Source: an uncultured Oscillospiraceae bacterium (GTDB lineage: Bacteria; Bacillota; Clostridia; Oscillospirales; Oscillospiraceae). Taken from it: DNA of 43,704 nt. Where the stretch lies: contig CAJUPU010000026.1 of the NCBI GenBank assembly GCA_910588495.1, positions 1 to 43,704 of the forward strand, in the 5' to 3' direction. Of the stretch, positions 24,489-32,567 are shown one piece after another; position 1 is the first letter of the stretch, and every line of letters starts with the position of its first letter. The notes beneath the pieces were generated by a model. It searched no databases. It saw only the letters and a program-made list of their open reading frames with translations, and was not told where the DNA came from. Made by a program: the position numbers and the translations under genes.

Positions 24489-25356
24489 CTGGCTTTCTCC
24501 TTATATCTCTCATATCGTGCCACCGGCCGTCCAGCACTGCCTCCTGCACCGCGGGCAGGCCGGTGTAGATCACGTTTTCCACCACGGGGGCCCATTCCTC
24601 CAGCTCCAGCAGCTCCGCCGCCGACCCCGCCAGCCGCAGGGAGTGGGAGGCGGTGGTCTCCAGGTAGTCCCGGCTGTCCCGGGCTCGCCCCCCGAAGCGG
24701 GCGTCCAGGGGGTTATAGCGCCCCCGCCTGCGGTCCTCGTCCAGATCGTCCCAGCCGTCCATCAGGTAGATCCACCGCCCCAGATGGTAGAGCAGCTGGC
24801 CCATGGCCCGCCGCTCCCCCTCTCGGGGGACGGCCTGGGCCGCGCAGGCCAGGATCTGGGCGAAGGCGTCCGCCGCCCGGTCCAGCTGGGGGGATCCCTC
24901 CGCCTCCAGCGCCCCCAGCCGGGCCAGCCCCGCCCGCACCTGGGCATCGAAGGCGGGCTGGGCCCCGGCCGCCCGGCGGTAGGCCCGCCGGTACGCCAGG
25001 CGCAAGAAGCGGTAGGGCAGGCCGGTGAAAAAGCCGTGGTCGGCCACGTCGTCGGACAGCTTGTGCCAGCTCAGGATCACGCTCTGGTCGGCGGCGGCGT
25101 CCAGAGCTCCCCCCGCCAAACAGCTCCGGGGCTTGCGCAGGGGGTGGACGGGGCACCGCCTGCAGATCCGCCCCCCGCTCCCCGCCCCCGCGGTGAGCAG
25201 GATGGCCAGGAAGGTGAAGTCATATTGCAGGGTCAGCCGGGCCAGAAACCCGTGGCGCCTGCCCAGGGCGTGGCACAGCCCGCAGTAGGCGCTCTGGTAG
25301 GCGTCCTTTTGACCCTCCTCCAGCCGCCCCAGGGCGGGGCGAACGTAGCCGAACAC
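24451..25356 (-). CDS. DUF5685 family protein with cysteine pairs
   Basis: A 301-residue mainly helical protein. FGYVRP opens it, followed by YCGLCHALGRRHG with C25 and C28 and later CRRCPVHPLRKPRSC with C65, C68 and C79, a probable metal-binding set. DGWDDLDEDRRRGRYNPL near 205-222 is another conserved block. The family (DUF5685) has no known function. It ends 38 bases inside the J-domain gene and starts one base after cdaR, so all are in one transcript. Its stable pairing with a J-domain gene suggests a chaperone client or co-factor (inference). Confidence 0.82.
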   Translation of the reverse strand: MFGYVRPALGRLEEGQKDAYQSAYCGLCHALGRRHGFLARLTLQYDFTFLAILLTAGAGSGGRICRRCPVHPLRKPRSCLAGGALDAAADQSVILSWHKLSDDVADHGFFTGLPYRFLRLAYRRAYRRAAGAQPAFDAQVRAGLARLGALEAEGSPQLDRAADAFAQILACAAQAVPREGERRAMGQLLYHLGRWIYLMDGWDDLDEDRRRGRYNPLDARFGGRARDSRDYLETTASHSLRLAGSAAELLELEEWAPVVENVIYTGLPAVQEAVLDGRWHDMRDIRRKPDERSLRGAGREP

Positions 25357-25357
25357 C

Positions 25358-26650
25358 TCACTCCTCCCGGGTCAGGGAGACCACCACCGTATAGCCCTTG
25401 GGGTTCACCACCCCCACGTCGGTGGCCGTGCCCACATTGTGCAGGTAGACCTCGGCGGGCACCGTGTAGTACTGCCCTGCGGTGGGGGTGATGCCCTTCA
25501 GGTCGGCCACCACCTGGATGTTCTCCTCCGTCAGCTCGTCCAACAAAGCCTTGGGCCCCCGCACCCGCACCGGCAGGACCTGGGTGATGATGTTGGCGTC
25601 CCAGCCCTCCGGCTCGTTGGAGGCGCTGATGCGGCTGCTGACCTCGAAGATCCGGGTCTCCACCCGCTTGGTCACCCGGAAGGTGACCTTCACCTCGGTG
25701 ATGCCGCTGACGTTCTCCAGCCGGTCGTCCAGCGGGATGGGGTAGGTCTGCTCCCCGCCGTTCTCCACCGCCTCATCGTCCAGCGCGGCCAGGTCGATGG
25801 TGGCCAGGGGGATCCCCCCCTCGTTCAGCAGCGCGTCCACCGCCTCCCGGCTGCCCGCCACCAGGATGGAGTCGGCGCTGGGATGGATCTTCACATCGCT
25901 TTCCTTCAGCCCGCCGCCCTCGATCACCCGGATCACCAGCGGCACCTCCGCCGTGGCCCGGATGGGGAAGGAGGTATAGATGGTGTCCACGTCGCAGCTC
26001 ACGTCCAGGTCCAGCGGGTCGCCGCTGGCCCCGATCAGCTGGAAGGGCAGGGCCTCGTCCACCGACTCCGTCAGCTCCTCGCCGGTGACGATCACCCTGG
26101 CGTGGGACACCTGGTTGACCAGGTCCGCCCGGCCGCTGACGGTGAGCTCCACCGGGTCGAAGCGGAAATCGTCCTTGTCTCCGGCCAGGTAGCCCTCCGC
26201 CGCCGTGCCCTGGAACTCGCCCCGGATCTCCACCTTCCGGCTCAGAGACCGGGCCACCTCCACGGTCACCGCGCTTCCGCCGGCGCCGTAGGTGATCTCC
26301 ACATCGTTCAGGCTCACGCCGCTGGGCAGCTCCACGGTATAGTTCACCGGGTACTTGCCCTCGGTGCTGATGTGGGACACGCTGGCGTTGAGCTTAGGGG
26401 GCGTATCCTGCAAAATGGCCAGGATCCTGGGGTTGGCCCGCACCCGGATGGTGGCGGTGACGCTGGGGTTGACGATCATCAGGTCCCGGTCCTCCAGCAT
26501 CTCCAGCCCGGAGAAGTTGACGGACAGGCTGAGGAAGTTGCGCCCCTCCCGGTTCTCGTCCCGGGAGGTCACCCACAGCCACAGGGACAGGGAGATGAGC
26601 ACGGAGAGGACCACATAGAGTATCTTGCTGTCAAGGATCTTCTTTCCCAT
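25358..26650 (-). CDS. cdaR: YbbR-repeat membrane protein, CdaA regulator
   Basis: A 430-residue protein with one N-terminal membrane helix (about 9-27), then an extracellular part built of several YbbR repeats (each with a PxxVxVRG-like end, for example LPVRVRGPK). CdaR binds CdaA in the membrane and tunes c-di-AMP production. Its start overlaps cdaA by 20 bases, the usual cdaA-cdaR order. glmM, which often follows, is not next to it here. Confidence 0.92.
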   Translation of the reverse strand: MGKKILDSKILYVVLSVLISLSLWLWVTSRDENREGRNFLSLSVNFSGLEMLEDRDLMIVNPSVTATIRVRANPRILAILQDTPPKLNASVSHISTEGKYPVNYTVELPSGVSLNDVEITYGAGGSAVTVEVARSLSRKVEIRGEFQGTAAEGYLAGDKDDFRFDPVELTVSGRADLVNQVSHARVIVTGEELTESVDEALPFQLIGASGDPLDLDVSCDVDTIYTSFPIRATAEVPLVIRVIEGGGLKESDVKIHPSADSILVAGSREAVDALLNEGGIPLATIDLAALDDEAVENGGEQTYPIPLDDRLENVSGITEVKVTFRVTKRVETRIFEVSSRISASNEPEGWDANIITQVLPVRVRGPKALLDELTEENIQVVADLKGITPTAGQYYTVPAEVYLHNVGTATDVGVVNPKGYTVVVSLTREE

Positions 26651-27521
26651 TCAGATCATCTCCCTTGATGCCCTTGAGTACGCTGGACAGCCGGGCGGCG
26701 GCGGTGGGCCTGCCCTCCTCCTCGGCGGCGGGCATCAGCTCCAGGCGGAGCATCCGCTCCAGGGTATCCGGCGACAGGTGCCGCTTGAGCATCCCGTTCA
26801 CCGCCACCGAGATGGACCCGGTCTCCTCGGACACGATGGCCACCACCGCGTCCGAGTTCTCGCTGACCCCGATCCCCGCCCGGTGGCGCATACCCAGATC
26901 CCGGCTCAGGTTCACGTTTCCCGACAGGGGGAGCATACAGCCCGCCCCCACGATCCGCCCGCCCCGGACGATCACCGCCCCGTCGTGGAGGGGGGCCTTG
27001 TTCCAGAACAGGTTCTTCAGCAGCTGGGCGGACACCTGGCAGTCCAGGGCGGTGCCCGTCTTGAGCACGTCGTCCAGCAGGGTGCGCCGCTCGAACACCA
27101 TCAGCGCCCCCACCTTGTCCCGGGACAAAGCGGCATAGGCGTCCACGGTCTCCTTGATGGCGGTCTCCAGGTCGTTGCTGTAGCTCTCCGCCACGAACAG
27201 CTCCTTGATCTTGCCGCTGCCCATCTGCTCCAGGAACCGGCGCAGCTCGGGCTGGAAGAGGATGATCAGGGCGATGATGCCAAGCTCCATGGCGTTGTTG
27301 AGCACCGTGCGGATCACCCGCAGCCGCCACAGGTTGGCCAGGGCCATGGCCACCACGATGAAGGCGATGGCCTTCACCACCTGGCCGGACCGGCTGCGGC
27401 GGACGAAGCGGAGCAGATGGTAGATGCCAAAGGCGATGATGGCCATGTCCAGGATATCCTTCAGCTCGATGAGCCTGAGATATTCCGGCGCCAGCTGCAG
27501 CGTCTGCCAGATCATTTCCAT
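26631..27521 (-). CDS. cdaA: Membrane diadenylate cyclase
   Basis: A 296-residue enzyme that makes c-di-AMP from two ATP. Three membrane helices lie at about 22-40, 48-66 and 76-92; the DAC domain carries DGA at 180-182 (LHDGAVIV) and RHRAGIG at 212-218, both needed for catalysis. c-di-AMP controls potassium and osmolyte transport and wall homeostasis. It is the first gene of the long operon and has its own strong promoter at 27592-27620. Confidence 0.95.
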   Translation of the reverse strand: MEMIWQTLQLAPEYLRLIELKDILDMAIIAFGIYHLLRFVRRSRSGQVVKAIAFIVVAMALANLWRLRVIRTVLNNAMELGIIALIILFQPELRRFLEQMGSGKIKELFVAESYSNDLETAIKETVDAYAALSRDKVGALMVFERRTLLDDVLKTGTALDCQVSAQLLKNLFWNKAPLHDGAVIVRGGRIVGAGCMLPLSGNVNLSRDLGMRHRAGIGVSENSDAVVAIVSEETGSISVAVNGMLKRHLSPDTLERMLRLELMPAAEEEGRPTAAARLSSVLKGIKGDDLNGKEDP

Positions 27522-27591
27522 GTGCGCCCACTCCTTCCCGCCCTGAAAAATGCGCGTGACAGACCCACGCCGCCCCGCGGCACATGGGGAT

Positions 27592-27620
27592 ATTATAGCT
27601 TATCCGGCACTGGTTGGCAA
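27592..27620 (-). promoter_or_regulatory. Sigma-A promoter of cdaA and the long downstream operon
   Basis: TTGCCA (27615-27620), 17 bases, TATAAT (27592-27597) on the minus strand: 11 of 12 consensus positions. It gives a leader of about 60 bases before ATG 27521. No equally strong promoter was noticed between the closely packed genes downstream. Confidence 0.88.
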
Positions 27621-27670
27621 GTGGATCGGGGAGAATTCAGAGAAAATTCACGGGCTATCCACAGAAAACA

Positions 27671-27703
27671 GGAAAAGGGCGCGGCCCCGCCGCGCCCTTT
27701 TCC
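27671..27703 (-). terminator. Terminator after the cysteine desulfurase gene
   Basis: A perfect 15-bp stem with a 3-base loop (27671-27685 with 27689-27703) begins right after the stop codon and is followed on the minus strand by a T-rich stretch. It insulates the gene pair from the cdaA promoter. Confidence 0.85.
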
Positions 27704-28831
27704 TCAGTATTTCGCCGCAGTCAGCCCCCGGACGGCCGCCGCCGCCCGGTCCGCCTGGTCGGGGCGGTTGAAGGCGGAGAAGCTGAACCGGACGGTGCCG
27801 GTGTCCTGGGTGCCCGCCGTGCGGTGGGCCAGGGGGGCGCAGTGCAGCCCGGCGCGCACGGCCACGCCCCTTTTGGCCAGCGCCTCCCCCGCCTCCTCGC
27901 AGTCCACGCCGTCCACCACGATGGAGAACAGGCCGCTCTGGCACTCCCGGGGCCCCCGGAACACCTGTATTCCGCGGCACCGCTCCAGCCGGTCCATCAT
28001 CCGCCCGGCCAGCGCCCGCTCGTGGCGGTGTATGCGGGCGGTCCCCGTCCGGCTGACGAAGCGCATCCCCTCCAGCAGGCCCGCCGCCCCGCACACGTTG
28101 TGGGTGCCCGCCTCCAGCCGGTCGGGCAGGAAGCCGGGCATCTCCTGCCGGGCGGACAGGCTGCCCGTCCCGCCGTAGAGCAGGGGCTGGGCCTGGGCGC
28201 CGCACAGCAGCAGCCCCGTGCCCTGGGGGCCGTACAGGCCCTTGTGCCCCGGCATGGCGATGAACGCCGCCCCCCAGCCCTCCATGTCCACGTCCAGCAC
28301 CCCGGCGGACTGGGAGGCGTCCACGATCAGCGGCACGCCCCGCTCCCGGCACAGCGCCGCCACCCGCTCCACCGGCTGGATGAAGCCGAACACGTTGGAC
28401 ACGTGGTTGCAGATCACCGCGTCCACATCGGCGTCCACCTCCCGCTGGAAGGCCTCATAGACCCCGTCCTGATCGAACAGCGGCCCGGCGGCCACCCTGA
28501 CCTTCGCCCCCGGGATGGCGTAGAGGGGCCGGGTGACGGCGTTGTGCTCGTAACCGGAGATCACCGCCGTCCCCCCCGGCTTCACCAGGGAGCGGATGGC
28601 GATGTTCAGCGCGTGGGTGGCGTTGCAGGTGAGCACCACCTGTTCCGGGTCGCCCATGTGGAACAGCCGCGCCGCCTGCTCCCGCATGTCGTACATCAGC
28701 TTCGCCGCCCCCATGCCCGGGGCGTGGCCCCCCCGGCCGGGGCTGGCCAGGTGGGTCATGGCCCAGGCGGAGGCCCGGGGCACCGCCCCGGGCTTTTCCA
28801 GCGTGGTGGCGGCGCTGTCCAGATAGATCAT
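27704..28831 (-). CDS. Class V aminotransferase-fold cysteine desulfurase / selenocysteine lyase-like protein
   Basis: A 375-residue PLP enzyme. It opens YLDSAATTLEKP, has the PLP aspartate in DASQSAG (171-177), the Schiff-base lysine K197 in PGHKGLYG, and a candidate catalytic cysteine C331 in GLHCAPLAH. These fit the EF2568-type cysteine desulfurase group, related to SufS/CsdB, which releases sulfur or selenium from cysteine or selenocysteine. Its start overlaps the DUF3343 gene by 4 bases. Members of this group were noted near orphan selD genes in selenium-dependent molybdenum hydroxylase loci, so a role in selenium delivery is possible (inference); selD is not in view. Confidence 0.85.
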   Translation of the reverse strand: MIYLDSAATTLEKPGAVPRASAWAMTHLASPGRGGHAPGMGAAKLMYDMREQAARLFHMGDPEQVVLTCNATHALNIAIRSLVKPGGTAVISGYEHNAVTRPLYAIPGAKVRVAAGPLFDQDGVYEAFQREVDADVDAVICNHVSNVFGFIQPVERVAALCRERGVPLIVDASQSAGVLDVDMEGWGAAFIAMPGHKGLYGPQGTGLLLCGAQAQPLLYGGTGSLSARQEMPGFLPDRLEAGTHNVCGAAGLLEGMRFVSRTGTARIHRHERALAGRMMDRLERCRGIQVFRGPRECQSGLFSIVVDGVDCEEAGEALAKRGVAVRAGLHCAPLAHRTAGTQDTGTVRFSFSAFNRPDQADRAAAAVRGLTAAKY

Positions 28832-29082
28832 GATCTCACCTCACTGTACGCTCCGTCCGCCGTTTGGAGGAACACCTGCTTGGGGGTCATGCCCTCCCGG
28901 CGCAGCACCGTCAGCGCGTCGGTGAGCCGCCGCTCCGGGATGCGCACACAGTAGCCGCAGCCCTCTTTGGAGATGAGCTTGGGCGAGCGCTGGACCCAGC
29001 CGGGTATGCCCACCCGCTCCAGCACCTGGGCCGTGCGCTGGGCATAGGTGAGCGAGCGGCAGATGATGAGATAATAGACCAT
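28828..29082 (-). CDS. DUF3343 protein, putative Se/S carrier
   Basis: An 84-residue protein of the DUF3343 (putative Se/S carrier-like) family, starting YYLIICRSLTYAQRT and carrying a GCGYCVRI motif with C42 and C45 that could hold a persulfide or perselenide. It overlaps the desulfurase gene by 4 bases, so carrier and sulfur-releasing enzyme are made together. No clear promoter was seen; the terminator of the ispDF unit lies just upstream. Confidence 0.85.
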   Translation of the reverse strand: MVYYLIICRSLTYAQRTAQVLERVGIPGWVQRSPKLISKEGCGYCVRIPERRLTDALTVLRREGMTPKQVFLQTADGAYSEVRS

Positions 29083-29123
29083 TGGCCCACCAGTCCTTTC
29101 CCCTGTTTCTCGAGGAACGCAAA

Positions 29124-29164
29124 AACGCTCCTCTCAAGGCCATCATATGCCTGAGAAGAGCGTT
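29124..29164 (-). terminator. Terminator after ispF
   Basis: Two arms (29149-29164 and 29124-29140) form an imperfect stem of about 15 bp around an 8-base loop, followed by five T residues on the minus strand. Confidence 0.8.
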
Positions 29165-29209
29165 TGTGAAAGGGGGGGGCGCAAGAGGCCGGGGACACGC
29201 CGTGCGTTT

Positions 29210-29683
29210 CTAGAGCTCCTCCACCAGCGCCACCGCGTGGGCGGCGATGCCCTCCCCCGCGCCGGTGAAGCCCAGGCCCTCCTCGGTGGTGGCCTTGACG
29301 CTCACCCGGCCCGGGTCCGCCCCCATGGCGGCGGCCAGCCGCTCCCGCATCAGCGGGATGTGGGGGGCCAGCTTGGGCCGCTGGGCCAGCACTGTGGCGT
29401 CCACGTTGCCGACCTTGTAGCCGTTCTCCCCCAGCGCCCGGGCCACCCGGCCCAACAGCTCCAGGCTGTCCGCCCCCTCGTAGGCGGGGTCGCTGTCCGG
29501 GAACAGCTTGCCGATGTCTCCCAGGGCCGCCGCCCCCAACAGCGCGTCCATGACGGCATGGGTGAGCACATCGGCGTCCGAGTGGCCCAGCAGGCCCCTC
29601 TCGAAGGGGATCTCCACCCCGCCCAGGATGAGCCGCCGCCCCTCCACCAGCCGGTGGACATCGTATCCGTGGCCGATCCTCAT
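29210..29683 (-). CDS. ispF: 2-C-methyl-D-erythritol 2,4-cyclodiphosphate synthase
   Basis: A 157-residue trimeric enzyme of the MEP isoprenoid pathway. It starts RIGHGYDVHRL with zinc ligands D8 and H10, has GHSDADVLTHAVMDALLGA with the third zinc histidine near 42, and ends with the TTEEGLGFTGAGEGIAAHA block. It overlaps ispD by 4 bases. Confidence 0.97.
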   Translation of the reverse strand: MRIGHGYDVHRLVEGRRLILGGVEIPFERGLLGHSDADVLTHAVMDALLGAAALGDIGKLFPDSDPAYEGADSLELLGRVARALGENGYKVGNVDATVLAQRPKLAPHIPLMRERLAAAMGADPGRVSVKATTEEGLGFTGAGEGIAAHAVALVEEL

Positions 29684-30396
29684 GGGGCCGCCTCCTCCGC
29701 CAGCACCTCCCCGATCAGCAGGTCGGCAGGGGTGGTCAGCTTGATGTTCCGCTCGTCCCCCCGGGTGAGCACCACCTTCATCCCCAGCCGCTCCACGGCG
29801 GCGCAGTCATCGGTGAGCCGGGCCGCGTCGTCCAGCGCCTTTTGCAGCGCCGCCCGGATCAGGTCTCCGTCGAACACCTGGGGGGTCTGGACGGCGTACA
29901 GCGCCGAGCGGTCCAGGGTGCGCTCCACCAGGCCGTCCCTGACCTCCTTGATGGTGTCCTTCACCGGCACGGCGGGGGCCGCCGCACCGCTCCGGGCCGC
30001 CTGGGCGACGGCGTCCTCGATCACCCGGACGGTGACGAAGGGCCGGGCCCCGTCGTGGATGGCGATGAGCTTCGCCTTGGGGCTGCACTCCAGCGTGCCC
30101 AGCCGGGCGGACTGGGTGCGGTCCTCCCCGCCCCGGACCACCTTCACCACCTTGGTCAGGCCGTGGTCCTGGCACAGCCGGGCCACCTCCGGCACCAAGT
30201 CCGTCCGGGTGACCACCACCACCTCGTTCACGCTGGGGGCCTCCTCGAAGCGCCTCAGGCACCACACGATCGCCGGCAGGCCCCCCACGTCGGCCAGCAC
30301 CTTGTCAAAGCCCATCCGGGTGGACGATCCGGCGGCCACCACCACCGCAGAGCAGCTGGGGGCGGCCTCCTTTTTCTGTTTTTTGAACAGTCCCAT
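29680..30396 (-). CDS. ispD: 2-C-methyl-D-erythritol 4-phosphate cytidylyltransferase
   Basis: A 238-residue enzyme that attaches CMP to MEP. The CTP-binding VVVAAGSSTRMG (18-29) with the catalytic lysine shortly after (FDKVL) and HDGARPFV near 125 are present. I choose ATG 30396, six bases after GGGAGGAGG; an ATG at 30402 is too close to that site. A short lysine-rich extension (FKKQKKEAA) precedes the core. The ispD-ispF order with overlap is common. Confidence 0.95.
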   Translation of the reverse strand: MGLFKKQKKEAAPSCSAVVVAAGSSTRMGFDKVLADVGGLPAIVWCLRRFEEAPSVNEVVVVTRTDLVPEVARLCQDHGLTKVVKVVRGGEDRTQSARLGTLECSPKAKLIAIHDGARPFVTVRVIEDAVAQAARSGAAAPAVPVKDTIKEVRDGLVERTLDRSALYAVQTPQVFDGDLIRAALQKALDDAARLTDDCAAVERLGMKVVLTRGDERNIKLTTPADLLIGEVLAEEAAP

Positions 30397-30452
30397 CTCC
30401 ATCCTCCTCCCAGGCGCCTGTTCCACATCTCGAAACATGCCGGCTGGCTCAG

Positions 30453-30509
30453 GGATCTTCCCGCCAGTCCAGGCGAGCCCCTGCGGCAAAGCACGGCGGG
30501 AAAAGATCC
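30453..30509 (-). promoter_or_regulatory. Long hairpin in the leader region of ispD
   Basis: A 13-bp stem with one 2-base bulge (30495-30509 with 30453-30465) closes a loop that has its own short CAGG/CCTG pair. It lies between the carD terminator and the ispD start, where the ispDF promoter must also be, though I could not see a convincing one. Confidence 0.5.
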
Positions 30510-30551
30510 AGCTGTTGACGTTGTGAGAGATCCCAAACAGGCTGTGAGCGC

Positions 30552-30574
30552 AAAAAGGAGCCTTACGGCCCCTC
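30552..30574 (-). terminator. Terminator after carD
   Basis: A short GC-rich stem of 6-7 bp (one G-T pair) with a 4-base loop is followed by five T residues on the minus strand, shortly after the carD stop. Confidence 0.7.
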
Positions 30575-30597
30575 TCGCTCCCAGCTCAAGTCGATCG

Positions 30598-31077
30598 TCA
30601 ATTGCTCAACACGGTGTCGATGCTGCTCTCCACCGTCTCGTAGGGCAGGCTCTGGGCCAGCACCAGCTCGGAGATGAGGATCTGTTTGGCGGTGTGGAGC
30701 ATCTTCCGCTCCCCGTTGGACAGCCCGCGCTGGCTCTCCCGGCGGCGCAGGCCCTTCACCACACGGGCCACCTCCAGCAGATCGCCGCTCTTCAGCCGGA
30801 CCAGATTCTCCCGATACCGGCGGTTCCAGTTGGATGTCATGTCCACCTCGATGCCCTCCATCTCGGACATGAGCTGCTTCGCCTTGGCGCCGGACACCAC
30901 CGGACGCATCCCGATCTCCCCGGTGTTGTCGGTGGGCACCATGACCACCATATTGCCCACCGACAGCTTCAGCTGGTAGTACTCCTGGACCTGGCCCGAC
31001 ACCCTGCGCTGGACGATGGAGTCGATGACCCCCGCGCCGTGCATGGGGTGCACGACCTTATCCCCGATCTGAAACAA
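30598..31077 (-). CDS. CarD/CdnL-family transcription regulator
   Basis: A protein of about 159 residues with an N-terminal CarD Tudor-like domain (LFQIGDKVVHPMHGAGVI at the very start) that binds the RNA polymerase beta lobe, and a helical C-terminal domain (MTSNWNRRYRENLVRLKSGD, then helices) that touches promoter DNA. CarD-family proteins steady open complexes, often at rRNA promoters. Start choice: TTG 31077 places LFQIGDKV at the N-terminus as in relatives and has GGGGG upstream; GTG 31086 or TTG 31092 would add 3-5 residues. Confidence 0.9.
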   Translation of the reverse strand: MFQIGDKVVHPMHGAGVIDSIVQRRVSGQVQEYYQLKLSVGNMVVMVPTDNTGEIGMRPVVSGAKAKQLMSEMEGIEVDMTSNWNRRYRENLVRLKSGDLLEVARVVKGLRRRESQRGLSNGERKMLHTAKQILISELVLAQSLPYETVESSIDTVLSN

Positions 31078-31115
31078 ATCTCTCACCCCCAAGATATGTA
31101 TATCTTTCCATGAAT

Positions 31116-31144
31116 ATTATACCCGTTTTTCTCCACCAAAGCAA
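31116..31144 (-). promoter_or_regulatory. Sigma-A promoter of carD with a small palindrome downstream
   Basis: TTGCTT (31139-31144), 17 bases, TATAAT (31116-31121) on the minus strand. A 14-base palindrome (AGATAT/ATATCT, 31092-31105) lies in the leader just before the ribosome site and could be an operator or RNA hairpin. Confidence 0.78.
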
Positions 31145-31263
31145 CTGTTTTCTTTGAAATCTTTCACAAAAAAGCCGCCCCTCCGGGTCGTTTTACGGCG
31201 GATCTGTACCAAAGAGCCCCATTTTTGCCGATCTCTGTGTCCCGCCCGCCCCCGGTCCCGGGA

Positions 31264-31300
31264 CAAAAAAATACCGCGGCCGCCCTTTCGGGCGCCGCGG
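31264..31300 (-). terminator. Terminator after the first SleB-type gene
   Basis: A GC-rich stem of 11 bp with one bulge (31274-31285 with 31290-31300) and a run of T residues on the minus strand at 31264-31270. Confidence 0.82.
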
Positions 31301-31343
31301 CGGGGTCATCCTCACTGTGATGCTTGCCGTTTGCCTGTCCTGC

Positions 31344-32384
31344 TCACTTATAGAACGCGTGATCGCCGATGGTGGTCACATAGGTCCGGGTCCGGGAGGC
31401 GTAGCTCCTGGCCCCCGCCGCGTTGAAGAACAGCGCGTCGGGCGTGACCTGGGCGCCGTCCAGCACCAGCATGGCGGCGATCACCGACTCCGCGTTGGGG
31501 TCGCGGTAGATCGAGCCGCTGGCGGCGGGAGTGAACTGGTTCTTCTGGAACAGCACGTCATAGATGTTGTTCGGGAACCTGGGGTGGTTCACCCGGTTCA
31601 TCACCACATTGCCCACGGCGATCTTGCCCTCCAGGGGCTGGTTGCCGCTCTCGGCATGGATGATGCGGGACAGCCAGTAGAGCACATCGGCGTCGTACAC
31701 CGCGCCGGCGTCGGCCAGATAGGGCTCGGCCCCCTCCCGGCTGGTGAGCAGCACCAGGCTGTCCTGGGCGTCATAGGACACATCCAGGTTGAACACCCGG
31801 GCCAGCAGCCGCACGGGAGCGGCCACCCGGCCGTCCATCTGGATCACGCCGTCTCCGGCGTAGAGATACCGGCCGTTGGCCACCACATAGTCGCCTCCGG
31901 CGGCGGCGGTGAGGGCCAGATCGTCCGTCACCACGTCGGCGGCCAGGTCCCCGGCCAGGCCGGCCTGGGCCCCGTCCTCTTCAACGGCCCGCTCCTCCTC
32001 AGCGGCGGGCACGCCCTCTTCGGGCACGGCCTCTTCAGCCTCGGCCTGCTGGGGCTGGCCGTCCAGCGCCACCACCTCGATGACGGCGGAGCTGTTGACG
32101 GAGACGATCCCGTCCTCCTCTTCCACCATGGCCTCCGCGTCCATCATGGACACGAAGGAGCTCACGGTGACGTAGCACACGCCGTCCAGGATCTCGAACT
32201 CCACGGACTCGACGGGCTCGCCGTCCAGCAGGACGGCGTTCTGTACTTTCTCTGCCGCCCCGATCTCTTCGACCTTGGCGGGGGTCTCCTCCGGCAGTTC
32301 GTCGGAGACCGCGGCAAACGCAGGCAGGGTCAAGCTCACCACAGCGAGAGCAGCCAGCGCGAAGCTGGTAGCTCGTGTTTTCAT
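31344..32384 (-). CDS. Secreted SleB-type cell wall hydrolase with two N-terminal accessory regions
   Basis: A 346-residue secreted protein. A signal peptide (1-24, cut after AFA) is followed by a small beta-rich domain (about 45-105) that looks like half of a copper-amine-oxidase-like module, an Ala/Glu-rich linker (112-150), a second such part (165-215), and a C-terminal SleB/hydrolase-2 domain (about 225-346) with the catalytic E245 in IIHAESGNQPLEGK. SleB enzymes are lytic transglycosylases; outside spores similar proteins remodel the wall. It is a single-gene unit with a WalR-like box over its promoter and a close paralogue next door. Confidence 0.88.
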   Translation of the reverse strand: MKTRATSFALAALAVVSLTLPAFAAVSDELPEETPAKVEEIGAAEKVQNAVLLDGEPVESVEFEILDGVCYVTVSSFVSMMDAEAMVEEEDGIVSVNSSAVIEVVALDGQPQQAEAEEAVPEEGVPAAEEERAVEEDGAQAGLAGDLAADVVTDDLALTAAAGGDYVVANGRYLYAGDGVIQMDGRVAAPVRLLARVFNLDVSYDAQDSLVLLTSREGAEPYLADAGAVYDADVLYWLSRIIHAESGNQPLEGKIAVGNVVMNRVNHPRFPNNIYDVLFQKNQFTPAASGSIYRDPNAESVIAAMLVLDGAQVTPDALFFNAAGARSYASRTRTYVTTIGDHAFYK

Positions 32385-32417
32385 GTGATCTCTCCTTATT
32401 ACAATTTGTTCTCAAAT

Positions 32418-32456
32418 TGTAACCATATTGTAACTTATTCAAAACCATTTTGCAAC
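32418..32456 (-). promoter_or_regulatory. WalR-type direct repeat over the promoter of the first SleB-type gene
   Basis: TGTAAC-N5-TGTAAC (32418-32423 and 32429-32434, read on the plus strand) matches the WalR (YycF) box TGTWAH-N5-TGTWAH at all positions. A further half-site TGCAAC follows two helical turns away (32451-32456). The box overlaps a minus-strand promoter with -35 TTGCAA (32450-32455), 17 bases and -10 TACAAT (32427-32432). Covering the -10 suggests repression (inference). Confidence 0.72.
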
Positions 32457-32472
32457 CTTTCTGCTCCGTCAA

Positions 32473-32509
32473 AATAGCCGAACCTGGCCCATTACCAGGT
32501 CCGGCTATT
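32473..32509 (-). terminator. Terminator after the second SleB-type gene
   Basis: A long stem of about 15 bp with a single-base mismatch and small loop (32473-32487 with 32495-32509), followed by a T-run on the minus strand. Confidence 0.8.
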
Positions 32510-32567
32510 GTGCATATCCGACAGTTTCGGCCGATATCGACGGTTTCTAGCTGGAACTAACTGGGCG

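Noticed and set aside
31092..31105. Strong operator in the carD leader
   Set aside because: A 14-base AT palindrome is short enough to arise by chance in an AT-rich promoter region; kept only as a remark.
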